64,000 bases of DNA. It comes from Latescibacteria bacterium UBA6620 (GTDB lineage Bacteria > Latescibacterota > UBA2968). A program made the translations under genes and the position numbers. Position 1 is the stretch's first letter, and every line of letters begins with the position of its first letter. The stretch lies in contig DJHM01000049.1 in assembly GCA_002433075.1 (NCBI GenBank), positions 24,958 to 88,957 of the forward strand. Direction: 5' to 3'. The notes under the pieces were generated by a model. That model was given only the letters and a program-made list of their open reading frames with translations. It did no database searches and had not been told where the DNA came from. Below are positions 1-7,466 of the stretch, piece after piece.

Positions 1-7
1 CAGGAAG

Positions 8-1168
8 ATGAATGTGGCATTGCTCGGATATCAGTTTATGGGCAAAGCCCACAGCAACGCATTCAGACAGGTCAACCGGTTCTACCCCGATCTGGGTATC
101 GAACCCGTGATGAAGGTACTCGTGGGACGGAACAAGGATGCCGTGACGTCCGCGGCAGCGGAATTCGGCTGGGAGGATGTCGAGACGAACTGGCGGCGCG
201 CCATCGCTCGAGACGACATTGATATCGTGGACATCTGCACACCGGGGAAGCTACACGCACCGATGGCGATCGCGGCCCTCAAGGCGGGCAAGCATATCAT
301 CTGCGAAAAACCCCTGACGAACAATCTGAAGGAAGCCCGTGACGTACTCCGGGCGGCCAGAGGGTCGCGGAAGAAGACGCTGACCGCGTTCAACTACCGC
401 CGGGTCCCCGCAGTCGCGCTCGCGAAGCAGATGATCGCGGAAGAGCGCATCGGGAAAATCTATCACTGGCGGGCGGTCTACCTCCAGGACTGGATTATGG
501 ATCCGAATTTCCCGCTGGTGTGGCGACTTAAAAAAAGCGAAGCTGGATCCGGTCCTCACGGGGATCTGAATGCCCACATTACGGATCTCGCTATGCATCT
601 GGTGGGAGATATCGATTCCGTCGTGGGAATGACGGAGGCGTTCATCAAGGAACGGCCGATCCCCGAGGCGATCGACGCGTCCCTCGGTGCCAGTGGTGGG
701 CGTTCAAAGCGGAAGGGAAAAGTGACCGTTGAGGATGCGTGCTTGTTTATGGCGCGATTCAAGAACGGCGCCCTCGGATCTTTCGAGGCCACCCGATTCG
801 CGAAGGGACGGAGGAATCACAACCGGTTCGAGATCAACGGAAGCAAGGGCAGCATCGTGTTCAATCTTGAGAAGATGAACGAGCTGCAATACTTCTCGGA
901 TGACGACCCCGCGCACGCTCAGGGCTTCCGTGAGATTATCGTCGGCGAAAACGGAGCGCATCCGTATCTCGACGCCTGGTGGCCGCCGGGTCATATCATT
1001 GGCTGGGAGCATACCTTTACGCACGAAATCAAGGACTTCCTGGAAGCGATCGAAAAGAATCGCAAGGTATCTCCCGATTTCCACGAAGGCGCAAAGGTTC
1101 AGGCGGTTCTCGAGGCCGTGATGGATTCGGCCAAGACGAAACGCTGGACCAAAGTGGCTAAAGTCTAG
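8..1168 (+). CDS. Gfo/Idh/MocA family oxidoreductase
   Basis: 386-residue NAD(P)-dependent sugar or inositol dehydrogenase of the Gfo/Idh/MocA family. The N-terminal Rossmann fold opens with GYQFMGKAHSNAF (residues 7-19). The family EKP motif, which contributes the catalytic-site lysine, is at residues 100-102 in HIICEKPL. The His-containing stretch GDLNAHITDLAMH (near 185-198) lies in the C-terminal substrate domain, as expected. Full length for the family. The next gene is a xylose-isomerase-like TIM-barrel protein, a usual partner in sugar or polyol catabolism. The substrate cannot be read from sequence. A short AGGAAG lies only a few bases before the ATG, at the window edge. Confidence 0.9.
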   Translation: MNVALLGYQFMGKAHSNAFRQVNRFYPDLGIEPVMKVLVGRNKDAVTSAAAEFGWEDVETNWRRAIARDDIDIVDICTPGKLHAPMAIAALKAGKHIICEKPLTNNLKEARDVLRAARGSRKKTLTAFNYRRVPAVALAKQMIAEERIGKIYHWRAVYLQDWIMDPNFPLVWRLKKSEAGSGPHGDLNAHITDLAMHLVGDIDSVVGMTEAFIKERPIPEAIDASLGASGGRSKRKGKVTVEDACLFMARFKNGALGSFEATRFAKGRRNHNRFEINGSKGSIVFNLEKMNELQYFSDDDPAHAQGFREIIVGENGAHPYLDAWWPPGHIIGWEHTFTHEIKDFLEAIEKNRKVSPDFHEGAKVQAVLEAVMDSAKTKRWTKVAKV

Positions 1169-1267
1169 AGATCGAAACGTCACCCCTGAGCGGAGGGGAC
1201 ATTCTGGCGATGAGGTTGGACTCTGAATCCGCTCCGTCCGACCTGTCGCGAAGCCTGGAGAAAATCA

Positions 1268-2266
1268 ATGGCAAGACCTTGCACGCTGTTCACCGGACAA
1301 TGGGCCGATCTGCCGCTGGAAGTGCTCGCGAAAAAGGCGAGCGAATGGGGCTACGACGGACTCGAACTGGGTTGCTGGGGAGATCACTTCGACGTAAACA
1401 AAGCGGCTTCGAGCGACCGGTACTGTCGGGATAAACGGGACACCCTCGAGAAGTACGGACTCAAATGCTGGTCGATCAGCAACCACCTGTCCGGACAGGC
1501 CGTGTGTGATCTCATCGATGATCGACACCGGGCGATTTTACCTCCGAAAGTGTGGGGCAACGGCAAGCCGGAGCAGGTTCGGCGGCGTGCGGCGAAAGAG
1601 ATGATGGTGACGGCGGAAGCGGCAAAGGCCTTCGGGGTGAAGGTCGTGAACGGCTTTACAGGATCGTCGATCTGGCATCTGATCTATAGTTTTCCGCCCG
1701 TGGACCCTTCCGCGATCGATGCCGGATTCGAAGATTTCGCCGATCGTTGGAATCCCATCCTCGATGTGTTCAAGGCCAATCGGGTTCGGTTCGCCCTCGA
1801 GGTACACCCGACGGAGATCGCGTTCGACATTGCCTCGGCCGCGAGAGCGTTGAAAGCACTGAAGAACCGATGGGAGTTCGGGTTCAATTACGATCCGAGT
1901 CATCTGGTCTATCAGAATGTGGACTACGTTGGATTCCTCAAGGAATTCGAGAAGCGCATCTATCATGTACATATGAAGGACGCCTATCTCTCCGTGACAC
2001 CGACCCGGGCAGGGGTTTTCGGAGGTCACACCAACTTTGGAGACCTGGACCGTGCGTGGGACTTCCGTTCGCTTGGACGGGGGAGCGTGGATTTCGGAGA
2101 GATCATCCGCACGCTGAACGACATCGGCTACGCCGGTCCCCTTTCCGTAGAATGGGAAGATTCTGGAATGGATCGCGAGCACGGGGCCGAGGAAGCCTGT
2201 ATGTTCGTGAACAGAGTAGACTTCCCGGCTTCCGGGCGTGCTTTCGACGACTCCTTCGCCGAGTAA
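1268..2266 (+). CDS. sugar phosphate isomerase/epimerase (xylose isomerase-like TIM barrel)
   Basis: 332-residue TIM-barrel protein of the AP endonuclease 2/xylose isomerase-like family (IolE/IolI/tagatose-epimerase group). Metal-ligand-type motifs appear in order: EVHPTEIAFD (near 178), NYDPSHL (near 208), HVHMKDAY (near 235) and SVEWEDSGMD near the C-terminus. These are the usual Glu/Asp/His/Glu positions. It follows the Gfo/Idh/MocA oxidoreductase by 99 bases on the same strand and ends just before a strong hairpin, so the two probably form one unit acting on the same sugar or cyclitol. Exact reaction unknown. Confidence 0.88.
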   Translation: MARPCTLFTGQWADLPLEVLAKKASEWGYDGLELGCWGDHFDVNKAASSDRYCRDKRDTLEKYGLKCWSISNHLSGQAVCDLIDDRHRAILPPKVWGNGKPEQVRRRAAKEMMVTAEAAKAFGVKVVNGFTGSSIWHLIYSFPPVDPSAIDAGFEDFADRWNPILDVFKANRVRFALEVHPTEIAFDIASAARALKALKNRWEFGFNYDPSHLVYQNVDYVGFLKEFEKRIYHVHMKDAYLSVTPTRAGVFGGHTNFGDLDRAWDFRSLGRGSVDFGEIIRTLNDIGYAGPLSVEWEDSGMDREHGAEEACMFVNRVDFPASGRAFDDSFAE

Positions 2267-2290
2267 CTCCACCTAAACGACACATCTGGC

Positions 2291-2333
2291 AGCGGGTGCG
2301 CACATCGCTAGTCGCACCCGCTGTCTTCGTTTT
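2291..2333 (+). terminator. intrinsic terminator after the isomerase gene
   Basis: A perfect 10-bp stem, AGCGGGTGCG (2291-2300) with CGCACCCGCT (2313-2322), has a 12-base loop and is followed by GTCTTCGTTTT. It lies between the isomerase and the binding-protein gene and probably separates the two units. Confidence 0.7.
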
Positions 2334-2353
2334 GTGCTAGCGAGGTAATTCAG

Positions 2354-3910
2354 ATGGGAAGTCGCTGGCTCCTACTGGTGCTCGTACTACTTTCCTCTTC
2401 GTGCGAAGGGGACCGGACAGCCACACTGGTGTTCGGAAGAGGGGGAGACTCTGTCGGACTCGATCCCGCTCTTGAGTCCGACGGCGAGTCGTTCAAGGTC
2501 TGTGACAACATCTATGACTCGCTGGTGCGGTTTCGGAAGGAGAGCACTGACATTGAGCCGGCTCTGGCAACCTCCTGGATGGTTTCTGACGATCGTCTGA
2601 CCTGGACGTTCCTTCTGAGGGAGGGGGTGAAGTTCCACGACGGAACCCCGTTCGATGCAGAAGCGGTGGTGTTTTCTCTCGGGCGACAGTTCCAGAAGGA
2701 CCATCCCCATCACGAGGTGGAGGGCGCCTACCAGTACTGGAACAGTATGTCGATGTCCGACATCGTGAAGGACATCCGTAGCGTGTCCCCTCACCGTGTG
2801 GATGTTGAACTGCATCGTCCGACGGCTCCGTTTCTCTCCAATCTGGCGATGGGGTTCTGTTCGATCGTCAGTCCGACGGCTGTGCGAAAGTGGGGAGAGG
2901 ATTACCCTCGCCACCCCGTGGGTACGGGCCCGTTCGCATTCGCGGAGTGGATCAAGGATGACCGAATCGTTTTGACCCGGAACACGGACTACTGGGACGG
3001 AGTTCCGGCGGTGGAGCGCGTCATCTTCCGTAGCATTCCTGAAAACTCCGTGCGTCTCATCGCACTGAGTCAGGGAGCCATCAGCGGGATGGATAACCTG
3101 GTCCCCGATTTCATCCCGAATATCGAGGCCAACCCGAAACTCAAACTGTTGAAGCAGGCGGGTATGAACGTGGGATACCTCGCGATGAATATGGATCGCC
3201 ACCCCTTTCACCTGCTGAAGGTGCGACGGGCCGTCAATCACGCCATCAACAAGCAGGCCATCGTCGACAACCTGTATCACGGGCTTGCGAACGTTGCAGT
3301 GAACCCGATTCCCCCGACGATGTGGAGCTACCACGAGGGGATCGTGGGCTATGCTTACGACCCGGCCCGGGCCCGTCGCCTGCTGGCGGAAGCGGGATTC
3401 CCGGAGGGCTTCAAGACAACGCTCTGGGCGATGCCGGTTCCACGCCCGTATATGCCTCAGCCGTTGAAGCTTGCCCAGGCGATCCAGGCGGATCTGAAGG
3501 CGGTCGGGATCGAGGCGGAGATCGTGACCTACGAGTGGGGTACCTATCTGGACAAAGTGCAGCGAGGACAGCACGATATGGGATTGCTCGGATGGACCGG
3601 AGACAACGGAGACCCGGACAACTTCCTATACGTGTTGCTCGACCAAAGCGCGACCGCGTTTCCCGCGAATAACATCGCCTTTTATCGGAGCGAAGAGCTT
3701 CACGAATTGCTGATTCAGGCTCAGGTAGAGGTGAATGTTGAAACCAGGACGGACCTTTACAGACGCGCGCAGGAGATCATTCACAGGGATGCACCGTGGA
3801 CCCCCCTCGTGCACGTGGCACAGACCGCCGCCTTTGGGAAGGACGTTGCGGGATTCAGCCTGCATCCGACGGGCAGAAAATGGTTCAAAGACGTTACGCT
3901 GAATCGATAA
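2354..3910 (+). CDS. ABC transporter substrate-binding lipoprotein (SBP_bac_5, dipeptide/oligopeptide type)
   Basis: 518-residue extracytoplasmic binding protein of the DppA/OppA/NikA family. The first 17 residues are a lipoprotein signal with lipobox LSSSC (Cys17), so the mature protein should be lipid-anchored. Family hallmarks are an early GGDSVGLDPAL segment, TWTFLLREGVKFHDGTPFDA (near 85-104), and the long two-lobed fold ending in a domain rich in Tyr and Trp. Two cognate permease genes follow, with no ATPase gene. Ligand is unknown; members bind peptides, nickel, glycosides or opines. A hairpin with a T-run separates it from the permeases, which would let the binding protein be made in excess. 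Confidence 0.92.
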   Translation: MGSRWLLLVLVLLSSSCEGDRTATLVFGRGGDSVGLDPALESDGESFKVCDNIYDSLVRFRKESTDIEPALATSWMVSDDRLTWTFLLREGVKFHDGTPFDAEAVVFSLGRQFQKDHPHHEVEGAYQYWNSMSMSDIVKDIRSVSPHRVDVELHRPTAPFLSNLAMGFCSIVSPTAVRKWGEDYPRHPVGTGPFAFAEWIKDDRIVLTRNTDYWDGVPAVERVIFRSIPENSVRLIALSQGAISGMDNLVPDFIPNIEANPKLKLLKQAGMNVGYLAMNMDRHPFHLLKVRRAVNHAINKQAIVDNLYHGLANVAVNPIPPTMWSYHEGIVGYAYDPARARRLLAEAGFPEGFKTTLWAMPVPRPYMPQPLKLAQAIQADLKAVGIEAEIVTYEWGTYLDKVQRGQHDMGLLGWTGDNGDPDNFLYVLLDQSATAFPANNIAFYRSEELHELLIQAQVEVNVETRTDLYRRAQEIIHRDAPWTPLVHVAQTAAFGKDVAGFSLHPTGRKWFKDVTLNR

Positions 3911-3930
3911 GCCACAGATAAGGGAGAGGA

Positions 3931-3967
3931 TGGGGCAGGCGGTCGATCCGTCGCGCCCCCTTTTTTT
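3931..3967 (+). terminator. attenuator-like hairpin and T7 run directly before the permease start
   Basis: Imperfect GC hairpin GGGGC...GCGCCCCC (about 3932-3960) followed by seven T residues (3961-3967). The next three bases are the ATG of the first permease gene. It looks like a partial terminator inside the transporter operon. It also means the permease has no Shine-Dalgarno sequence at normal spacing. Confidence 0.5.
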
Positions 3968-4981
3968 ATGGCCGGATTCGTTCTGAGGAGACTGACGACC
4001 ATAGTCCCTACTCTGCTTGGGATTACGGTCGCCGTGTTCCTGATGGTCCACTTGGTGCCGGGAGACCCCGCGCAGGTGATGCTGGGTGAGCGAGCGACGC
4101 CCGAGAGCCTCGAGGTGCTTCGGCGAGAACTCGGTCTCGACCAGCCCTGGTACGTGCAGTTGGGACGTTACCTCGGCGGGCTGGCGTCCGGTGACCTCGG
4201 TCGGTCGATCAAATCACACACGCCCGTGTCTGCGGAATTGGCCACGCGGTTCCCGGCCACGTTCGAGTTGACGTTGGCGGCGATGGTCCTTGCCTGCGCG
4301 ATCGGGCTGGTGGCGGGTGTGCTGTCCGCGACCCGGCGCAATTCGATCTGGGACTTCGCCGGACTGGCGGCCTCCCTTGCTGGAGTGTCGATGCCGATCT
4401 TCTGGTTGGGTCTGATTCTGATCCTCTTTCTGGCGGTGAATCTGGGATGGTTTCCTGTGGCCGGACGCGTGAGCGCCACGACGTACATCGAGGCCCGGAC
4501 CGGTCTGTTCCTGATCGACAGCCTGGTGGCGGGGAACTTTCGGGCCTTCGGCGACGTTGTGCACCATCTGTTCTTGCCGGCGCTGACGTTGGGGACCGTC
4601 CCGGCTGCTGTGATTTCGCGGATGACCCGGTCGAGCCTGCTCGAGGTGCTTCACGAAGATTATGTGCGGACGGGACGGGCGAAAGGTCTTGTCGAGTGGT
4701 TGGTGGTGCTGCGTCACGCACTGAGGAACGCGTTCATTCCCGTGTTGACGGTAATCAGCCTCCAGTTCGGGTATCTGCTGGGCGGCGCGGTGATCACCGA
4801 GACGATTTTCGCCTGGCCGGGGATTGGGCGGTGGCTGTTGCTGGCGGTCTATGCCCGAGATTTCCGGGCGATTCAGGGCGGAGTACTGCTCGTGTCGTTG
4901 ACCTTCGTCACGATCAACCTGATCGCGGATGTGCTCTACGCCTGGATCGACCCGCGAATCAAGTACAGGGAGTCGTCGTGA
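3968..4981 (+). CDS. ABC transporter permease, DppB/OppB type
   Basis: 337-residue inner-membrane permease of the BPD_transp_1 family. The start MAGFVLRRL followed by a first membrane helix and HLVPGDPAQVMLGERAT is typical of DppB. About six hydrophobic helices are visible. The EAA-type loop (EDYVRTGRAKGL, near 222-236) is the contact site for the ATPase. It ends in an overlapping GTGA with the second permease, so translation of the pair is probably coupled. No SD precedes the ATG because a T-run abuts it, so translation may depend on the upstream gene or be leaderless-like. Confidence 0.92.
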   Translation: MAGFVLRRLTTIVPTLLGITVAVFLMVHLVPGDPAQVMLGERATPESLEVLRRELGLDQPWYVQLGRYLGGLASGDLGRSIKSHTPVSAELATRFPATFELTLAAMVLACAIGLVAGVLSATRRNSIWDFAGLAASLAGVSMPIFWLGLILILFLAVNLGWFPVAGRVSATTYIEARTGLFLIDSLVAGNFRAFGDVVHHLFLPALTLGTVPAAVISRMTRSSLLEVLHEDYVRTGRAKGLVEWLVVLRHALRNAFIPVLTVISLQFGYLLGGAVITETIFAWPGIGRWLLLAVYARDFRAIQGGVLLVSLTFVTINLIADVLYAWIDPRIKYRESS

Positions 4982-5838
4982 CCTCCGCGGGAACGGGTGG
5001 GCTTCAGCATCTCTGGGTCCGGTATCGAACGAATCGATCGGCCGTGGTCGGGGGTGGCTTGCTCGTGTTGTTTCTCGTGGTGGCCGCAGGCGTCCCCTGG
5101 ATTGCGACCCACGACCCGCTTGCCCAGGACCTGTATGGTCGTCTATCTGCTCCCTCGTGGGATCACCTTTTTGGCACAGACGACTTCGGGAGAGACATCT
5201 TCAGCCGCGTGATTCACGGGAGTCGCATCTCGCTGAAGATCGGGCTGGCGGCCGTCGGCGTAGCCCTGTCGGTCGGCACCCTGATCGGACTGATCGCTGG
5301 CTATAAGGGGGGGGCAGTCGACCAGGGCTTGATGCGGGTGATGGACGTGATGCTGGCTTTCCCGAGTATCTTGCTTGCCATCGGGATCGTGGCCATCCTG
5401 GGTCCGGGTCTGAATCACGCGATGCTGGCCGTGGGGATCGTGGCGATCCCCCAGTACGCACGACTGGTGAGGGCATCGACGCTGACGGTTCGGGAGGCTG
5501 ATTACGTCCAGGCACTCCGAGCGCTCGGGGCTGGGGATGTCCGAATTCTGGCGACGGCGGTTCTGCCGAACTGTGTGGCCCCTTTGATGGTCCAGGCCAC
5601 GCTCGGTCTGGCAACGTCGATCCTGGATGCGGCAGGACTCAGTTTCCTCGGGCTGGGTGCGCAACCTCCGACGCCCGAGTGGGGGGCGATGTTGAGCGGA
5701 GGGCGGGAGTTGATTCTGAGTGCGCCCTGGGTTCTGACCTATCCCGGGTGTGCCATTTTCGCGACAGTGCTCTCATTCAATCTGCTGGGGGACGGATTGA
5801 GAGACGCATTCGACCCCAGAAGGGTGAGCGGCGAATGA
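4978..5838 (+). CDS. ABC transporter permease, DppC/OppC type
   Basis: 286-residue second permease, beginning at the GTG that overlaps the stop of the first permease (GTGA at 4978-4981). The frame is open far upstream, but only sequence from here on resembles a permease. DppC signatures include the first helix, DPLAQDLYGRLSAPSWDH, GTDDFGRDIFSRVIHGSRIS (near 67-86) and the EAA loop READYVQALRALGAGD. There is no ATP-binding subunit after it. The operon ends before an unrelated promoter at 5857, so the importer must borrow ATPases encoded elsewhere. Confidence 0.9.
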   Translation: MTSAGTGGLQHLWVRYRTNRSAVVGGGLLVLFLVVAAGVPWIATHDPLAQDLYGRLSAPSWDHLFGTDDFGRDIFSRVIHGSRISLKIGLAAVGVALSVGTLIGLIAGYKGGAVDQGLMRVMDVMLAFPSILLAIGIVAILGPGLNHAMLAVGIVAIPQYARLVRASTLTVREADYVQALRALGAGDVRILATAVLPNCVAPLMVQATLGLATSILDAAGLSFLGLGAQPPTPEWGAMLSGGRELILSAPWVLTYPGCAIFATVLSFNLLGDGLRDAFDPRRVSGE

Positions 5839-5856
5839 CCTTTCAGGGCTTGTAAA

Positions 5857-5885
5857 TTGACTTCGATTTTGGGCCGACCTATATT
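5857..5885 (+). promoter_or_regulatory. sigma70-type promoter of the mini-transcription unit
   Basis: The -35 TTGACT (5857-5862) is 17 bases from the -10 TATATT (5880-5885), close to consensus. Transcription should begin near 5892, a few bases before the Shine-Dalgarno stretch. Seen directly in sequence; activity is inferred. Confidence 0.75.
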
Positions 5886-5897
5886 GCGCTTACACAG

Positions 5898-5911
5898 AAA
5901 GGAGGTGGTCC
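5898..5911 (+). promoter_or_regulatory. near-complete anti-SD complement (exceptionally strong RBS)
   Basis: AAAGGAGGTGGTCC pairs with almost the entire 3' tail of 16S rRNA (the usual complement is AAAGGAGGTGATCC; the single change still permits a G-U pair). The AGGAGG core ends 7 bases before the ATG at 5913. Such a long match is rare for an ordinary gene. Confidence 0.75.
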
Positions 5912-5912
5912 G

Positions 5913-5948
5913 ATGACAGACATGACCAGTGGAGGTGGCTGTAGTTAG
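5913..5948 (+). CDS. candidate 11-residue peptide MTDMTSGGGCS
   Basis: Eleven codons, ATG to TAG, encode MTDMTSGGGCS. They sit 7 bases behind a near-perfect Shine-Dalgarno sequence and inside a unit with its own promoter and terminator. The stop codon forms the base of a hairpin. I do not recognise the peptide. The Gly-Gly-Gly-Cys-Ser end could suit a leader peptide sensing cysteine or glycine supply, a modified-peptide precursor, or simply ribosome docking within a regulatory RNA. The first two are inference only. A GTG in another frame directly after the stop opens 16 further codons, with no separate SD. Confidence 0.5.
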   Translation: MTDMTSGGGCS

Positions 5949-6084
5949 GTGCGTGCGCCAGGCTGTGCAGTACGCTGGCAGCGCACCTGGCTAATCTAAC
6001 TCAGTCACCGGGCGGTAACCGATTCGTCACCTCGACGGGGCCCATCGTGGTTCGGTGAGACGGACGCTACCGTTTTGAAATAGG

Positions 6085-6125
6085 CGTCGCGTGGGAGGCT
6101 CGTCCTCTCACGCGACGTTTCTATT
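6085..6125 (+). terminator. strong intrinsic terminator of the mini-transcription unit
   Basis: A 14-bp stem (6085-6098 with 6104-6117; nine perfect pairs CGTCGCGTG/CACGCGACG, then one G-T and four more pairs) has a 5-base loop and is followed by TTTCTATT. It isolates the unit from the gene at 6265. Confidence 0.85.
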
Positions 6126-6161
6126 CGTGTTCTCGATGCCCCACGGTACGGGGCTTTTCCC

Positions 6162-6190
6162 TTGACTTATGCAAGGGCCAACCTCATAAT
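6162..6190 (+). promoter_or_regulatory. sigma70-type promoter for the gene at 6265
   Basis: TTGACT (6162-6167), a 17-base spacer and CATAAT (6185-6190) form a near-consensus promoter located after the upstream terminator. It should drive the membrane protein and the closely packed genes that follow. Confidence 0.7.
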
Positions 6191-6264
6191 CGAGACGATT
6201 GTTCAACGCCCTTCGCCGCACAATTCCCCCCTGATTTTTCTGACTCCTCTTCGGAGATTCCACA

Positions 6265-7464
6265 ATGATCCAGCTCCATTTCGACATCCGCGATCTGTTC
6301 CGCGTGATCCGACTCGGTTGGTCCGGAAAGAAGATCTGGACCGGGCTGTGCGGGTTGATCGTCGCTTACGTCGGCTACTTAGCGCTCGTAACGCTAGGGT
6401 TCAGTGTTTCTGGAACCTCCGCGAGCGAGGTCTGGCACCAGCACGGGTTGTTCCCCGGAGCTTCGCCCGAGTCTCTACCCCTCGCGGGGTCGATTCTTCA
6501 CGTCATCGCGATGTTGTTCGCGGCCGCCATCTTATACATCACGTCGTGTATGATGTGCAAGATCACCTACCAGCAACTTCGAGGAGACGACTTCTATTCG
6601 TCTGGCGATGCGTGGCTCTTCGTGAAGTCACACTGGGGGGGTGCCCTGTTCGGACCGATCGCCGTCCTCGTGCTTCTGGCGATCTTCGTCGTGACAGGTG
6701 TAATCATCGGCTGGGTCGCGGGTCTGATTCCCTACGTCGGGGAGTTCGCGTTTGCGATTGCTTTCATACCCATTTTCTTCGCCGCCCTGGTCGCGGTGTT
6801 CATTGTGGCCGCGCTCGCTGCATCGCTTCTGTTTACGCCTGCGATCGTCGGCACAGTCGGAGAAGACACGCTGGAAGTGCTCATTCAGTCTTTCTCCCTT
6901 TGCTGGAGCCAGCCGTGGCGGCTGATCGGTTATACCGCCTGGGTGGCCGTATCGGTCCTGATCGGTGCGGTGCTGCTGAGTGGGATGATGACGCTGGCGT
7001 TGGGGCTCGTCACGTGGGCGTGCGGTCTTGGAATGGGGGCAAAACTGACAAGCCTGATGCTCATCGCCCAGAGCTACCTTGCGCCGATCGACTTTACCTC
7101 CTTGTTCCAGGATGTGGCCGACACCGGGTCTCCATGGGAATCCGGCTCAGGGAGCCGAACGGGATCATTGGTCTGGTCGGGTCGGATTCTGGGGGTGATG
7201 CTGATCCTGCTTTCCGGCGTCTTCCTCGCGTACGTTCAAGCCGCCTACGCCAGTGGAGCGAGTCTGATCTATGTAATCCTGCGTCGCAAGAAGGACGACG
7301 AGAATCTTCTCGAATGGGAAGATCCGGATATGGAAGATCTGGATTTCTCGAACTTCGACGAGAACAAGGATGACGAGGCAGACACGTCTGGCGCCGGCGA
7401 TGGCGAACGGTCTGGAGAGCGGGAGGGAAACGGCGAGGGTGACGCATCGTCCGAGAAGACCTGA
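6265..7464 (+). CDS. polytopic membrane protein with acidic C-terminal tail
   Basis: 399 residues. Several hydrophobic segments are visible: about 24-46, 72-96, 126-155, 160-195, 220-260 and 305-330. The region after residue 335 is a soluble, strongly acidic and low-complexity tail (repeated Glu/Asp/Gly/Ser). No enzymatic motif is recognised. The organisation resembles DUF4013-like or uncharacterised glycerophosphoryl-diester-type membrane domains, but I cannot assign a family. It has its own promoter, and its stop is two bases before the GTG of the BpsA-like gene, so they are probably cotranscribed. Confidence 0.75.
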   Translation: MIQLHFDIRDLFRVIRLGWSGKKIWTGLCGLIVAYVGYLALVTLGFSVSGTSASEVWHQHGLFPGASPESLPLAGSILHVIAMLFAAAILYITSCMMCKITYQQLRGDDFYSSGDAWLFVKSHWGGALFGPIAVLVLLAIFVVTGVIIGWVAGLIPYVGEFAFAIAFIPIFFAALVAVFIVAALAASLLFTPAIVGTVGEDTLEVLIQSFSLCWSQPWRLIGYTAWVAVSVLIGAVLLSGMMTLALGLVTWACGLGMGAKLTSLMLIAQSYLAPIDFTSLFQDVADTGSPWESGSGSRTGSLVWSGRILGVMLILLSGVFLAYVQAAYASGASLIYVILRRKKDDENLLEWEDPDMEDLDFSNFDENKDDEADTSGAGDGERSGEREGNGEGDASSEKT

Positions 7465-7466
7465 TC

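Larger units (their letters stand above)
5892..6125 (+). ncRNA. candidate small structured RNA containing the mini-ORF
   Basis: The predicted transcript of about 235 bases runs from the promoter at 5857-5885 to the terminator at 6085-6125. Structure seen by eye: a two-part hairpin right after the mini-ORF, with AGGTGCG (5947-5953) pairing with CGCACCT (5982-5988) and inner GCCAG (5957-5961) pairing with CTGGC (5975-5979). A second possible helix, CGTCACC with GGTGAGACG, lies near 6026-6064. No other ORF with an SD is visible. This accounts for most of the gene-free interval 5839-6264. No known RNA family is recognised. Confidence 0.5.
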
